Source: Hyphomonas sp. (GTDB lineage Bacteria > Pseudomonadota > Alphaproteobacteria > Caulobacterales > Hyphomonadaceae). Taken from it: a DNA stretch of 64,000 nucleotides. Below are positions 44,369-52,658 of the stretch, one piece after another. The notes under the pieces were generated by a model. The model worked only from the letters and a program-made list of their open reading frames with translations. It was not told the DNA's origin and did no database searches. Every line of letters begins with the position of its first letter. Positions within the stretch are counted from its first letter, which is position 1. The stretch spans positions 248,847 to 312,846 of the forward strand of contig NZ_JAGYJH010000006.1 in the NCBI RefSeq assembly GCF_018402285.1, in the 5' to 3' direction. A program made the position numbers and the translations under genes.

Positions 44369-44806
44369 ATGCAATACTGGCTGATGAAATCGGAGCCTGA
44401 CGCCTGGAGCTGGGAGCAGCAGGTAAAGAAGGGCGAGGCCGGCGAGATCTGGTCGGGCGTGCGCAATTACACCGCGCGCAATCACATGCGCGAGATGAAG
44501 CTTGGTGACCAGGTGTTCTTCTACCACTCCAATATCGGGCTGGAGATTGTTGGCGTGTGCGAGGTGTGTGAGCTGTCAAAGCCCGATCCGACGACGGACG
44601 ATGCGCGTTGGGATTGCGTGACCATCCGCGCGCTGGCGCCGATGCCGAAGCCGGTGACGCTGAAGGACGTCAAAGCCAATCCGAAGCTGTCGGAGATGAG
44701 CCTTGTTGCGTCGTTTCGTCTGTCCGTGCAGCCGGTGACGGCGGCCGAATGGAAAGAGGTCTGCCGCATGGGCGGCATGGACCCGAAGACGCTGAAGGCG
44801 GTTTAG
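44369..44806 (+). CDS. EVE-domain protein
   Basis: Single EVE domain of 145 residues, the PUA-like fold thought to read modified bases. Signatures are YWLMKSEPDAWSWEQQ at the N-terminus, WSGVRNYTARNHMREMKLGD and FFYHSN, all well conserved. Bacterial and eukaryotic (THYN1) members recognise modified cytosine or RNA bases; the ligand here is unknown. GAGGA lies upstream of the ATG. It ends 3 bases before the converging gmhB gene. Confidence 0.92.
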   Translation: MQYWLMKSEPDAWSWEQQVKKGEAGEIWSGVRNYTARNHMREMKLGDQVFFYHSNIGLEIVGVCEVCELSKPDPTTDDARWDCVTIRALAPMPKPVTLKDVKANPKLSEMSLVASFRLSVQPVTAAEWKEVCRMGGMDPKTLKAV

Positions 44807-44809
44807 GGC

Positions 44810-45340
44810 TCAGCCCCTGTTGCCATCCTCAAAGCTCGCCAGTGTCCATTCGGCGAAGCGTTCCAGATTGCCGCCGGTGAAGAGGAAGCCGGCGACGCCG
44901 GCGGCCTTGGCCGCTTCGATGTCGGCCTCCTTGTCGCCGATGAGGAAGCTGGCTTCGCGTTTCACCGGAAAATCCGACATGGCGCGCAGGAGCATGCCGG
45001 GCTTGGGTTTCCGGTCGAAACTGTCCTTCCGGTAACGGAGGTTTTCGCCTTCCTCATGGAAGGGGCAGAAATAGATCCGGTCGATGCGCGCGCCCTTTTC
45101 GGCAAGGCGCGCCTGCATCCAGTCATGCAGGGCGTGCATGTCGTCTTCTGTGTAATAGTTACGGGCAATTCCGGACTGGTTGGTGACGATGAAGACGTAC
45201 CAGCCGCGCCGGTTAAAGGCGGCGATGGCCTCGGCGGCGCCTTCGATGAATTCGAAGTCGCCGATGCGGCTGACATAGCCCCGGTCGATATTGATGACGC
45301 CGTCTCTGTCCAGGAAGAGGGCGGGGCGCTGTTTGCTCAT
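44810..45340 (-). CDS. gmhB: HAD-family heptose/histidinol-type phosphatase (GmhB-like)
   Basis: HAD phosphatase of 176 residues, closest to D,D-heptose 1,7-bisphosphate phosphatase of LPS heptose synthesis. Motifs are LFLDRDGVINIDRGY (I), VFIVTNQSGIARNYYTEDD (II) and IGDKEADIEAAKAAGV (IV), with RKPKPGMLL. In E. coli GmhB a zinc site uses C-x-H and C-x-C; here the second pair is replaced (KDSFDRKPKPG), leaving only CPFH, so the zinc is probably lost. The start is the ATG at 45340; the track ORF runs 84 codons further. No other heptose gene is nearby. Confidence 0.85.
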   Translation of the reverse strand: MSKQRPALFLDRDGVINIDRGYVSRIGDFEFIEGAAEAIAAFNRRGWYVFIVTNQSGIARNYYTEDDMHALHDWMQARLAEKGARIDRIYFCPFHEEGENLRYRKDSFDRKPKPGMLLRAMSDFPVKREASFLIGDKEADIEAAKAAGVAGFLFTGGNLERFAEWTLASFEDGNRG

Positions 45341-45482
45341 GGGCTCTATGTGGCAGCTTCGCGGGAGGATGCAATCCTCTCCAGAGGCGCGAAGGGCATC
45401 GACAGTCAAGGTCTTCTGCGGAACAATCGTGTTCCGGGGCAGGCCGGGGAACGCCTTTGCAGCAAAATGACAGGGGACAGTG

Positions 45483-45752
45483 ATGGAAGCATACATTCCG
45501 CTGATCGTGAGCGCGCTGGGCGGCACGATCCTCGGGCCGGTTTTGTCGAAGCTGCTGGGTGGCAGCGCCATGATGGGCGTTTTCGGCGGCATTCTCGGGG
45601 GTGTCGGGGCTCATTACGGGGCTGACGCGGCCAGCACCGGGCAATTACTCGGCAGTTCACCGGTCATGGTCCACCTGCAGGATCTTCTGGAAGGCGGCAT
45701 TGGCGGGGGCATTGTCGGAATGCTCGGCGGCGCCCTTCTCAGGAAGCCCTGA
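45483..45752 (+). CDS. Small glycine-rich membrane protein
   Basis: Unrecognised 89-residue protein with two or three hydrophobic, glycine-rich segments (IPLIVSALGGTILGPVLSKL, GGILGGVGAHYGADAAS, GGGIVGMLGGALL). The segments resemble glycine-zipper helices that pack tightly in membranes. It begins at the ATG at 45483 after CAGGGGA. The gene stands alone between gmhB and the converging MFS exporter. No function can be proposed. Confidence 0.65.
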   Translation: MEAYIPLIVSALGGTILGPVLSKLLGGSAMMGVFGGILGGVGAHYGADAASTGQLLGSSPVMVHLQDLLEGGIGGGIVGMLGGALLRKP

Positions 45753-45782
45753 AACACGCCTGCCCGGTGCCGGCATGCCTTG

Positions 45783-47036
45783 TCAGGCAGATGTCGCGGG
45801 CAGGGCGCCCCGGTTTGCCGCCACCCCGCGCAGGAATGGCAGGAACGCGGCCGCAGTGAGCAGCCCGGCGAGCAGGAAGGCGGCGCCGCCAAACTGGACC
45901 GGTGCCCCGTCATGCGAAAAGCTGAACAGGGCGGCGCTCATGATCAGGGGACCGATGATCATGCCTAGGGCGTTGAGGCTGGAGGCGGCGCCCTGCAGCT
46001 CGCCCTGGGCGTCAGGCGGGGTGAGGCTCGACATGAGGGCATTGGTGGCCGGCATGGTCACGCCGCCGAGCGCGCTGATTGGAATGATCAGATAGGCCAG
46101 GAGAGGCTGGCCGGCAAAGGCAAAGCCGAGCATGGCGATGATGTTGACAATGTAGCCGAAGACGATTGTGCGCACGCTGCCAAGACGCTTCAGGATAAAG
46201 CCCATGAGGCCGGCCTGGACAACGGCTGCGCCGACGCCGACTGCGCCGAGGGAGAGGCCGATCTGCATGGGTGACCAGTCATAGCGGATTTCGCCATGTA
46301 TCGACCAGGTGGCTGGATAGACGGTGTGCGCGAGGAAGAATATGCCGCTGGCGATGAGGAACCAGGAGACCTTCGGAAGTTTGGAGAAATGGCGCGCGGC
46401 GCCCAGCGGATTGGCGCGTTTGAAGGCTAGCGCGCGGCGGCGCTCCCGTGGCAGGGATTCGGGCAGGACAAAGACGCCATAAATGAAATTGAGCAGGGCA
46501 AGCGCGACGGCCGCGAAGAAGGGGATACGGGGCCCAATCTCGCCCAGCAGCCCGCCGATCACCGGGCCGAAGATGAAGCCCAGCCCAAAGGAAGCGCCGA
46601 TGAAACCGAAGGCGCGGCCGCGTTCTTCCGGTGTGGTGGTATCGGCGATATAGGCATTGGCGGTTGAGAAGGTGGCCCCGGAGATGCCCGCCAGTGCGCG
46701 GCCGAGGAAGAGGATCCAGATGTTTGGGGCAAGTGCCATGAGGAGGAAGTCGAGCCCCAGCATGGCCATGGAGACAAGCAGCACCGGGCGGCGGCCAAAC
46801 CTGTCTGACAGGGCGCCGATCAGTGGGCCGAAGAGGAAATTCATCACGGCATAGGTGGCTGCCAGGGCGCCGATCCACAAAGTGGCACCGGAGGCGGGAA
46901 CATGGGCGAGGTCCTGGATGAGGCTCGGCAGGACCGGTATGATAAGGCCAAAGGCCAGATGGTCGATGAAGACCGTCACCAGCACGAAGAAGAATGCGTT
47001 TCGGCCCGGGCGGCGGACGGCGGCGGTGTCGGTCAT
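45783..47036 (-). CDS. MFS transporter, TetA/tetracycline-resistance-like
   Basis: Twelve-helix major facilitator of 417 residues in the DHA1/TCR group. Signatures are FIDHLAFGLIIPVLPSLIQ in helix 1, the loop 2-3 motif GPLIGALSDRFGRRPVLL, and the helix 5 antiporter motif GFIGASFGLGFIFGPVIGG. The layout is that of TetA-like proton-coupled drug exporters, but clinical resistance cannot be inferred. The start is MTDTAAV at 47036; the track adds six residues. Monocistronic, divergent from a GNAT gene. Confidence 0.9.
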   Translation of the reverse strand: MTDTAAVRRPGRNAFFFVLVTVFIDHLAFGLIIPVLPSLIQDLAHVPASGATLWIGALAATYAVMNFLFGPLIGALSDRFGRRPVLLVSMAMLGLDFLLMALAPNIWILFLGRALAGISGATFSTANAYIADTTTPEERGRAFGFIGASFGLGFIFGPVIGGLLGEIGPRIPFFAAVALALLNFIYGVFVLPESLPRERRRALAFKRANPLGAARHFSKLPKVSWFLIASGIFFLAHTVYPATWSIHGEIRYDWSPMQIGLSLGAVGVGAAVVQAGLMGFILKRLGSVRTIVFGYIVNIIAMLGFAFAGQPLLAYLIIPISALGGVTMPATNALMSSLTPPDAQGELQGAASSLNALGMIIGPLIMSAALFSFSHDGAPVQFGGAAFLLAGLLTAAAFLPFLRGVAANRGALPATSA

Positions 47037-47137
47037 GGCCCGGACTGTCGGCAAGGCGCAGCCCCAGTCAAACGAAATTGTGCATCATCTGCGCGGGGGG
47101 CTTGGCAGAGGCCGGGGAAAGCTGCGATTCAGGAGCG

Positions 47138-47749
47138 ATGGCGAGCGAGCTTCCGATCACGCGAAACCCTGCAAGCGCTGAAACCGCAGAGGCGGTCCGC
47201 TGCGCCGTGCGGCTGGCGACACAGATGGGCAGCTCGCGGCTGGCGCGGATCGAGGACGCGGCGGGGCTTTATACGCTGCTGTCTGACCCGGCGGTGCATG
47301 CGCCGATCTATACACTGCCGCGGCCGCTGACGGAGCGCAGTGTCGAGGACTTCATCGAGACGCATCTGCTTGAGCGCGAAGTGGGCATTGGGCTGCTGTT
47401 CCTGCGCGAGGGTGAGGGCGGGCAGATCCTCGGCTATTCGGATGTGCAGGTCTGGCCGGAGTTTGGGGCAGGCGAGCTTGGCGGGGCCTTGCATCCCTCC
47501 CTCCATGGGCAGGGGAGCGGCGCGCGCGGGGCGGCTGAAAGCTTTGGCTGGATGTTCGAGGCGCTGGGGCTGGGACTGATCTGCGAGACAGCGTCGCTCG
47601 ACAATGTGGCGACGCAGCGTCTGCTGGACGGGCTGGGCTTCCGCCGCATGGGGGAGGTGACGAGCCTGCGCAGCGACGGGACGAGCCGGGCGAGCCTTGT
47701 CTGGGAGATGACCCGGAGCGAGTGGGAAGGCCGTCACCGTAAAGACTGA
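47138..47749 (+). CDS. GNAT N-acetyltransferase, RimJ/RimL-like
   Basis: Acetyltransferase of 203 residues in the acetyltransf_3 (RimJ/RimL) group. It has LARIEDAAGLYTLLSDPAVH at the N-terminal part, ALHPSLHGQGSGARGAAESF (acetyl-CoA loop) and LDNVATQRLLDGLGFRRMGE near the end. Target proteins are unknown. The ATG at 47138 has AGGAG very close (two bases), so the true start may be elsewhere, but it fits the protein N-terminus. The next gene follows after 36 bases. Confidence 0.82.
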   Translation: MASELPITRNPASAETAEAVRCAVRLATQMGSSRLARIEDAAGLYTLLSDPAVHAPIYTLPRPLTERSVEDFIETHLLEREVGIGLLFLREGEGGQILGYSDVQVWPEFGAGELGGALHPSLHGQGSGARGAAESFGWMFEALGLGLICETASLDNVATQRLLDGLGFRRMGEVTSLRSDGTSRASLVWEMTRSEWEGRHRKD

Positions 47750-47785
47750 TTGCCAGCGCGCGGGAGACCGGCTAGCGGGCGCGCC

Positions 47786-48040
47786 ATGACGATCACGGAA
47801 ATCCTGATTGAAGCGGCTGGCTGGTCCGGCGCGGTGCTGATTCTGGGCGCCTATATCCTCTTGTCGCTCGGGCGTCTGCAGGGGAATTCACCGGCCTATC
47901 AATGGGCCAATGTGATCGGAGCGGCAGGGTTTATCCTCAACAGCGGTTATCACGGGGCAATCCCGTCAGTGGCGATCAACATCCTGTGGGTGGCGATCGG
48001 CGTGTTCGCGCTGTGGCGGATCTACAAGGCGGCGGCCTAG
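47786..48040 (+). CDS. CBU_0592-like small membrane protein
   Basis: Protein of 84 residues with three membrane helices (WSGAVLILGAYILLSLGRL, YQWANVIGAAGFILNSGYH, AINILWVAIGVFALWRIYK). The GAYILLSLGRL, NVIGAAGFILNS and W-IG segments match the CBU_0592-like domain found alone or fused to other membrane proteins. Function unknown. The ATG at 47786 is used; the track starts 12 codons earlier. Its end overlaps the vWA gene end by 4 bases. Confidence 0.75.
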   Translation: MTITEILIEAAGWSGAVLILGAYILLSLGRLQGNSPAYQWANVIGAAGFILNSGYHGAIPSVAINILWVAIGVFALWRIYKAAA

Positions 48041-49218
48041 CGGCTGAGTTCCTTCATCGCTTCGTCGAGGCCAGCGAGGGTCAGCTCGAACATGCGGTGG
48101 GGGCCGATCAGTTCGCGGATGAGCTTGATGGAGCCGGTGTATTCCCAGGCGCCTTCCTTGGTGGGGTTGAGCCAGACGAAGTTTGGATAGCGCTCCACGA
48201 AACGCTGCAGCCAAAGGCCGCCGGCCTCTTCATTCCAGTGTTCGACCGAGCCGCCGGCATAGGTAATTTCGTACGGGCTCATCGTTGCATCGCCCACGAC
48301 GATCACTTTGTAGTCTGACGGATATTTGTTCAGCACGTCCCAGGTGGGGATGCGGTTGTTCATGCGGCGGCGGTTGTCGCGCCAGAGGCCCTCATAGGGG
48401 CAGTTGTGGAAGTAGAAGTATTCAAGGTTCTTGATCTCTGCGCGGGCGGCAGAGAAGAGCTCTTCCATCACGCGGATATGCGGGTCCATCGAGCCGCCGA
48501 CATCGAGCAGCAGGATGACCGAAATCGTGTTGCGCTTTTCCGGGCGCATCTCGATGTCGAGATAGCCTTTGCGGGCAGTGTTGCGGATCGTGCCGTCAAG
48601 GTCGAGTTCGTCAGGGGCGCCCTTGCGGGCCCATTTGCGCAGGCGCTTCATGGCGACCTTGATGTTGCGCGTGCCGAGTTCGAGCTTGTCGTCGTAATTC
48701 TTGAATTCGCGCTTGTCCCATACCTTTACGGCGCGGCGATGGCGGGACTTGTCCTGGCCAATGCGCACGCCTTCGGGATTGTAGCCATTGGCGCCGAAGG
48801 GCGAGGTGCCGCCGGTGCCGATCATCTTGTTGCCGCCTTCGTGGCGTTTCTTCTGCTCCTCGAGGCGCTTCTTCAACGTCTCCATGAGCTTCTCGAAGCC
48901 GCCCATGGCCTCGATTTCTTCCATTTCTTCCTTGGTGAGGAATTTCTCGCTCATCTTCTTGAGCCATTCCTCGGGAAGGTCCTGCACGTTGACCGCGTCG
49001 CCCAGCGTGTCGAGGCCCTTGAAGGTATGGGAGAAGACGCGGTCGAACTTGTCGATGTTTCGCTCGTCCTTCACGAGGGCCGCGCGGGAGAGGTAGTAGA
49101 ACTCCTCCACCTCCATATCGATGACCTGCTTGTCCATGGCCTCCATGAGCATCAGGTATTCCTTCAGCGTGACCGGGACTTTCGCCGCGCGCAGCTCGTT
49201 GAAGAAATTCAGGAACAT
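48037..49218 (-). CDS. vWA-domain protein, CoxE/YehP-like partner of a MoxR ATPase
   Basis: Cytoplasmic protein of 393 residues. The N-terminal part is helical (MFLNFFNELRAAKVPVTLKE, YYLSRAALVKDERNIDKFD), and the C-terminal half is a vWA domain with a degenerate metal site, LLLDVGGSMDPHI in place of DxSGSM. Proteins of this type work with a MoxR AAA ATPase, and one is encoded at 51408-52292 on the same strand, with three unrelated genes between them. The pair is usually adjacent. The start at 49218 fits the family; the track adds 20 codons. Confidence 0.87.
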   Translation of the reverse strand: MFLNFFNELRAAKVPVTLKEYLMLMEAMDKQVIDMEVEEFYYLSRAALVKDERNIDKFDRVFSHTFKGLDTLGDAVNVQDLPEEWLKKMSEKFLTKEEMEEIEAMGGFEKLMETLKKRLEEQKKRHEGGNKMIGTGGTSPFGANGYNPEGVRIGQDKSRHRRAVKVWDKREFKNYDDKLELGTRNIKVAMKRLRKWARKGAPDELDLDGTIRNTARKGYLDIEMRPEKRNTISVILLLDVGGSMDPHIRVMEELFSAARAEIKNLEYFYFHNCPYEGLWRDNRRRMNNRIPTWDVLNKYPSDYKVIVVGDATMSPYEITYAGGSVEHWNEEAGGLWLQRFVERYPNFVWLNPTKEGAWEYTGSIKLIRELIGPHRMFELTLAGLDEAMKELSR

Positions 49219-49337
49219 CGGCAGGGCCTTTCTGCTTCTCGAACGAGGAAGATAACCCTCATGGGGGCGTCTGTCCAAGCTGACGCTGGGAAAAGTGTGG
49301 TCATTTGCGGTTCATGCAGGCCGGGTTAGGAAAAGAG

Positions 49338-50138
49338 ATGCTTCGGGTGGCCCTTTTCTCGTGTTTTCTGGTGGTTGGCGCATGTGCGGCCACGGCGGCG
49401 CCGTCCGGCCCGCCGCCTGCCCGAATGGTGCCGCAGGGTATGTCGATGCAAGCCGATTGCAGCGGCCCGGGTGAGGCAGGGTGTTTGCTGGACGCGGCCT
49501 GGCAGGCGGCCGGGCTGTTGCCCGCCGACAAGCAGGCACGCCTGAAACCGGCCTTTGCCGAAGCGACCCGCGGGCTGAAGGACAAGACGCTCGCCTCAAA
49601 ATGGCAGATGCGGCTGGGGCAGGTGTCCCTGCCCCAGCCGGCGCCGGATTTTGCCCGTGAGCAGGCGCAGGCGGCGATTGCCGAATATGGCTGGGAAGGA
49701 TTTTTCCAGCGGGCCCGGCAGGGCCAGGCGCCGCTGAACATGGGTCGGCCGGAAATCATGGCAGCAGCGATTGATATGGCGCCCAATGCAATGGAACGCC
49801 TCCGCCTGATCGACATGATGTTTTCCTTCGCAGGTGTGCCAAAGCCCGGCACGATGGGGCAGTTCAGCCAGGATGATTTCGAGCGCGCTTCCTTCAGCCA
49901 TGTGCTGGCTGAGCAGATGATGGAGGATTGCAAGCTGGATGAGTTTGACCGGGCACGAGACCGGACTGCCGCGCCACAGTCCATCCGTTATGAGCTTTGG
50001 CGGGCACGGATTGCCGGCGGGGCAGGCAAGCTTGCGCCAAAGATCCGCCAGGGCGATGGCAGCACTGACACGACCTTCGTGCGCCATGTTCTGGAAGGGT
50101 ATGGGCCGATCCTGCGGCAGGGATACTGCCCGGGCTGA
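49338..50138 (+). CDS. Secreted/lipoprotein of unknown function
   Basis: Unrecognised 266-residue protein. The N-terminus MLRVALFSCFLVVGACAATA has a possible lipobox (VGAC), so it may be lipidated, or it may be a plain signal peptide. The mature part is helical, with a cysteine-containing segment near the start (DCSGPGEAGCLLDAAWQAAG) and cysteines near the end (EDCKLDEF, GYCPG). Helical repeats suggest a TPR-like fold. The ATG at 49338 has AGGAAAAG upstream; longer starts are possible. It diverges from the vWA gene. Confidence 0.7.
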   Translation: MLRVALFSCFLVVGACAATAAPSGPPPARMVPQGMSMQADCSGPGEAGCLLDAAWQAAGLLPADKQARLKPAFAEATRGLKDKTLASKWQMRLGQVSLPQPAPDFAREQAQAAIAEYGWEGFFQRARQGQAPLNMGRPEIMAAAIDMAPNAMERLRLIDMMFSFAGVPKPGTMGQFSQDDFERASFSHVLAEQMMEDCKLDEFDRARDRTAAPQSIRYELWRARIAGGAGKLAPKIRQGDGSTDTTFVRHVLEGYGPILRQGYCPG

Positions 50139-50199
50139 TTGCCGCGTTCCGGGCGGCGTGACTTTTCCCGGCGGCATTCCTGAGGCATAGGGTTTCTGC

Positions 50200-50952
50200 A
50201 TGGATACCATGGACGAAACAGACGCCGACCACGAATTGCCCCCGGCCGAGGGGCTGTGTGGTCCGTCCGAAGTGACGGCGCTGTCGCATCTCTACCGCGC
50301 GGAAGTCTACCGCTCGACAGTGTGGCGTCAGCGGCTCGACCAGACGACGAACTGGGCCGTCATTTCCACCGGCATCGGTCTATCGGTGGCATTTGCCAAT
50401 GAGCGGGCTTCACCCTTTCCGATCGTGCTGGTGGGGATGCTGTGCATCGTGTTCCTGATGCTGGAAGCGCGGCGCTACCGGTTTTTCTATGTCTGGCGGT
50501 TCCGGGCGCGGGTGATCGAGATTGCCTTTTATGTGCCGATCCTGCGCGGAGAGGGGACAAAGATCCGCCTCGACCGCGGAACAGCGTTGTCGGACGACTA
50601 CGAGAAGCCGCAATACAGGATTTCGATGATCCGGTGTGTGGGGCGCAGGCTCAGGCGGAACTATGGCTGGATATTTGCCATTCTGGGCGCGGCCTATTTT
50701 GCCAAGATCGCCATCCATCCGGTTGATGTGACCTCCTGGGAGCAGCTCTTCCGGCGGGCGCATATCGGGCCGATCCCGGGCTGGGTCGCCATCTCGTTTG
50801 GCTTCGCGTTTCATCTGGGATGGATATTCCTGGCCTGGAAAACCTGGTGGGACGAGCGAACCGACAAGACCAAGATGGCTGACTTCCTGAAGAGCCGGGA
50901 GGACGTGAACTATGTCAGCGCCGCGAACGCTCACGATTCGGCGCTGGGCTGA
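50200..50952 (+). CDS. DUF2270 membrane protein
   Basis: Membrane protein of 250 residues matching DUF2270. Typical features are SHLYRAEVYRSTVWRQRLDQ followed by TTNWAVISTGIGLSVAFAN, then helices (FPIVLVGMLCIVFLMLEARR), RFRARVIEIAFYVPILR, and two more helices near the C-terminus (YGWIFAILGAAYFAKIA, GWVAISFGFAFHLGWIFLAW). Function unknown. It starts 61 bases after the preceding lipoprotein gene and converges on the ABM-domain gene. Confidence 0.83.
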   Translation: MDTMDETDADHELPPAEGLCGPSEVTALSHLYRAEVYRSTVWRQRLDQTTNWAVISTGIGLSVAFANERASPFPIVLVGMLCIVFLMLEARRYRFFYVWRFRARVIEIAFYVPILRGEGTKIRLDRGTALSDDYEKPQYRISMIRCVGRRLRRNYGWIFAILGAAYFAKIAIHPVDVTSWEQLFRRAHIGPIPGWVAISFGFAFHLGWIFLAWKTWWDERTDKTKMADFLKSREDVNYVSAANAHDSALG

Positions 50953-50955
50953 GGC

Positions 50956-51282
50956 TCAGCCGCTGGCCCGGTTCAGCAGGTCATCTGTCACTTCCATGGT
51001 GAAGACCGGGTCGTTGCCGGGCGGGGTTTCGCAAACGGCGTCTGAGAAGGCGGCGCGGGTTTCGGGCTCGTCATAGATCATCTTCTGGTCATACGCCTTG
51101 CGCCAGGTTTTTTCGTCGGGCCATTCGGCATAGCCGACGAACCGGCCGTCCTTGTCCTGGTGCAGGCGGGAGCCATAGCTGCCATAGCGCTCGCCGATGA
51201 GATGGGTTCCGCGTACCCAGGCCTTGCGGAACTGGTCTTCCTTGCCCGGATGGACGCGCCACCAATAGACCGCGACGAACAT
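50956..51282 (-). CDS. Antibiotic biosynthesis monooxygenase-like (ABM) domain protein
   Basis: Small ferredoxin-like alpha/beta barrel protein of 108 residues resembling the ABM/dimeric alpha-beta barrel family: FVAVYWWRVHPGKEDQFRKA, SYGSRLHQDKDGRFVGYAEW, and EKTWRKAYDQ. Such proteins are often small oxygenases or heme-binding, but no active-site residue can be named. It begins at 51282 and lies about 75 bases downstream of the moxR terminator on the same strand. Confidence 0.72.
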   Translation of the reverse strand: MFVAVYWWRVHPGKEDQFRKAWVRGTHLIGERYGSYGSRLHQDKDGRFVGYAEWPDEKTWRKAYDQKMIYDEPETRAAFSDAVCETPPGNDPVFTMEVTDDLLNRASG

Positions 51283-51355
51283 GGGGTGCCTCCTTCAATT
51301 CTGTGGCTTTCCTCACATGCCAACGCGCCGGGCGGAGATATGATCCGTCAAACGC

Positions 51356-51384
51356 AAAAAGCCGGGACAGAGTCCCGGCTTTTC
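51356..51384 (-). terminator. Intrinsic terminator after the MoxR gene
   Basis: GCCGGGAC-AGA-GTCCCGGC is an 8-bp perfect stem flanked by five A and four T, so it works in both directions; on the minus strand it reads through to CTTTTTGCG. It lies 24 bases after the moxR stop and is the clearest intrinsic terminator in this part. Confidence 0.88.
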
Positions 51385-51407
51385 GAATGTCCTGAGGGGC
51401 GTTCGCC

Positions 51408-52292
51408 TCAGCCTGCCGGGCCGCGGCGGCCGCCGCCGGTGTTGCCGCCCCCGTCCTGACGGCGGGAGAGGAAAGCGAGGCGTTCGAAGAGGGCGACGTC
51501 CTGCTCGTTTTTCAGGAGCGCGCCGTGGAGTGGCGGGGTGAGGCGCTCGGGGTCTTTTTCGCGCAGGGTTTCCAGGTCGACATCCTCGTTCATGAGGAGT
51601 TTCAGCCAGTCGAGCAGCTCGGACGTGGAGGGCTTTTTCTTCACGCCGGGCAACTCGCGCATCGAGTAGAAGGTGGCGAGGGCGTCGGCGACGAGCTTTT
51701 TCTTGATGCCCGGATAATGGACGTCGATGATCGAACGCATGGTCACTTCATCCGGGAACTTGATGAAGTGGAAGAAGCAGCGGCGCAGGAAAGCGTCGGG
51801 CAGCTCTTTCTCGTTGTTCGAGGTGATGATCACGATCGGGCGCTGAACGGCTTTGACCGTTTCGCCGGTTTCGTAGACGAAGAATTCCATCCGATCGAGC
51901 TCCTGCAAGAGGTCGTTCGGGAATTCGATGTCGGCCTTGTCGATCTCGTCGATCAGGAGGACAGGGCGCTTGCCGGCGGTGAAGGCCTCCCAGAGCTTGC
52001 CCTTCTTGATGTAGTTCTTGACGTCCTTGGCGCGCTCTTCGCCCATCTGTCCATCGCGCAGGCGGGAGACGGCGTCATATTCGTAGAGGCCCTGATTTGC
52101 CTTGGTTGTGGACTTGATGTGCCATTCGATCAGCTCTGCGCCCAGCGCCTTGGCCACTTCAATGGCCAGCACGGTCTTGCCGGTACCCGGCTCGCCCTTC
52201 ACCAGCAGCGGACGCTCCAGCGTGATGGCGGCGTTGACGGCCACACGCAGGTCATCTGTTGCGACATAATCCTTGGTGCCTTCGAACCGCAT
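51408..52292 (-). CDS. MoxR-family AAA ATPase
   Basis: AAA+ ATPase of 294 residues. Walker A is KGEPGTGKTVLAIEVAKAL (near residue 32), Walker B LLIDEIDKAD, sensor 1 IITSNNEKELPDAFLRRC, and a C-terminal lid precedes a glycine/arginine-rich tail (GGGNTGGGRRG). MoxR proteins act as chaperones assembling metal or redox enzymes together with a vWA protein; the CoxE-like partner is at 48037-49218. The ATG at 52292 is used; the track ORF starts 56 codons upstream in the intergenic region. Confidence 0.92.
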   Translation of the reverse strand: MRFEGTKDYVATDDLRVAVNAAITLERPLLVKGEPGTGKTVLAIEVAKALGAELIEWHIKSTTKANQGLYEYDAVSRLRDGQMGEERAKDVKNYIKKGKLWEAFTAGKRPVLLIDEIDKADIEFPNDLLQELDRMEFFVYETGETVKAVQRPIVIITSNNEKELPDAFLRRCFFHFIKFPDEVTMRSIIDVHYPGIKKKLVADALATFYSMRELPGVKKKPSTSELLDWLKLLMNEDVDLETLREKDPERLTPPLHGALLKNEQDVALFERLAFLSRRQDGGGNTGGGRRGPAG

Positions 52293-52616
52293 CCGCCTCG
52301 TCCCTTCATCCTGATTGCTGGCTGGCACAATAAGGCCGCGCGAGGCGCGGGCAAGCGCTGACCTGAAGGAAACTGCTGCAGTGCAGAATCGAATTTCCTT
52401 AAGGGAAGGGCAAAGCTGTGGTAAACAGGATAGGCCATGCGCGCCGCCACAGAGGCTCAAGCTTCACGCTTAGCGTCGCGCCGGTATCAGGGTGGCTGGC
52501 CGGTCCGGTTGGCCCGAAAGATGCCGGACCAGACCTTATGATCCAACTGCCCCCGGTTGACGGGCGCATGGCTCCCAACCCCCGGGTAACTATCTGGAAA
52601 GCAAGCGTTAACGCCT
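52293..52616. other. Gene-free stretch between moxR and flbT
   Basis: About 320 bases between divergent genes with no protein-like ORF; the two short ORFs of the track here are opposite-strand shadows. GTTAAC at about 52607 is a possible CtrA half-site. Otherwise I see nothing identifiable. Confidence 0.45.
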
Positions 52617-52635
52617 TTGTGTGAATTTCACACAA
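52617..52635. promoter_or_regulatory. Perfect 9-base palindrome upstream of flbT
   Basis: TTGTGTGAA-T-TTCACACAA is a perfect inverted repeat with 9-base arms around a single base, 23 bases before the flbT ATG. Its TGTGA...TCACA core recalls CRP/FNR-type half-sites but with a 3-base instead of 6-base spacer; GntR-type operators are another option. Position makes it a probable operator for flbT. Confidence 0.6.
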
Positions 52636-52658
52636 TCCGAACCATGGGGGCCGGACGC

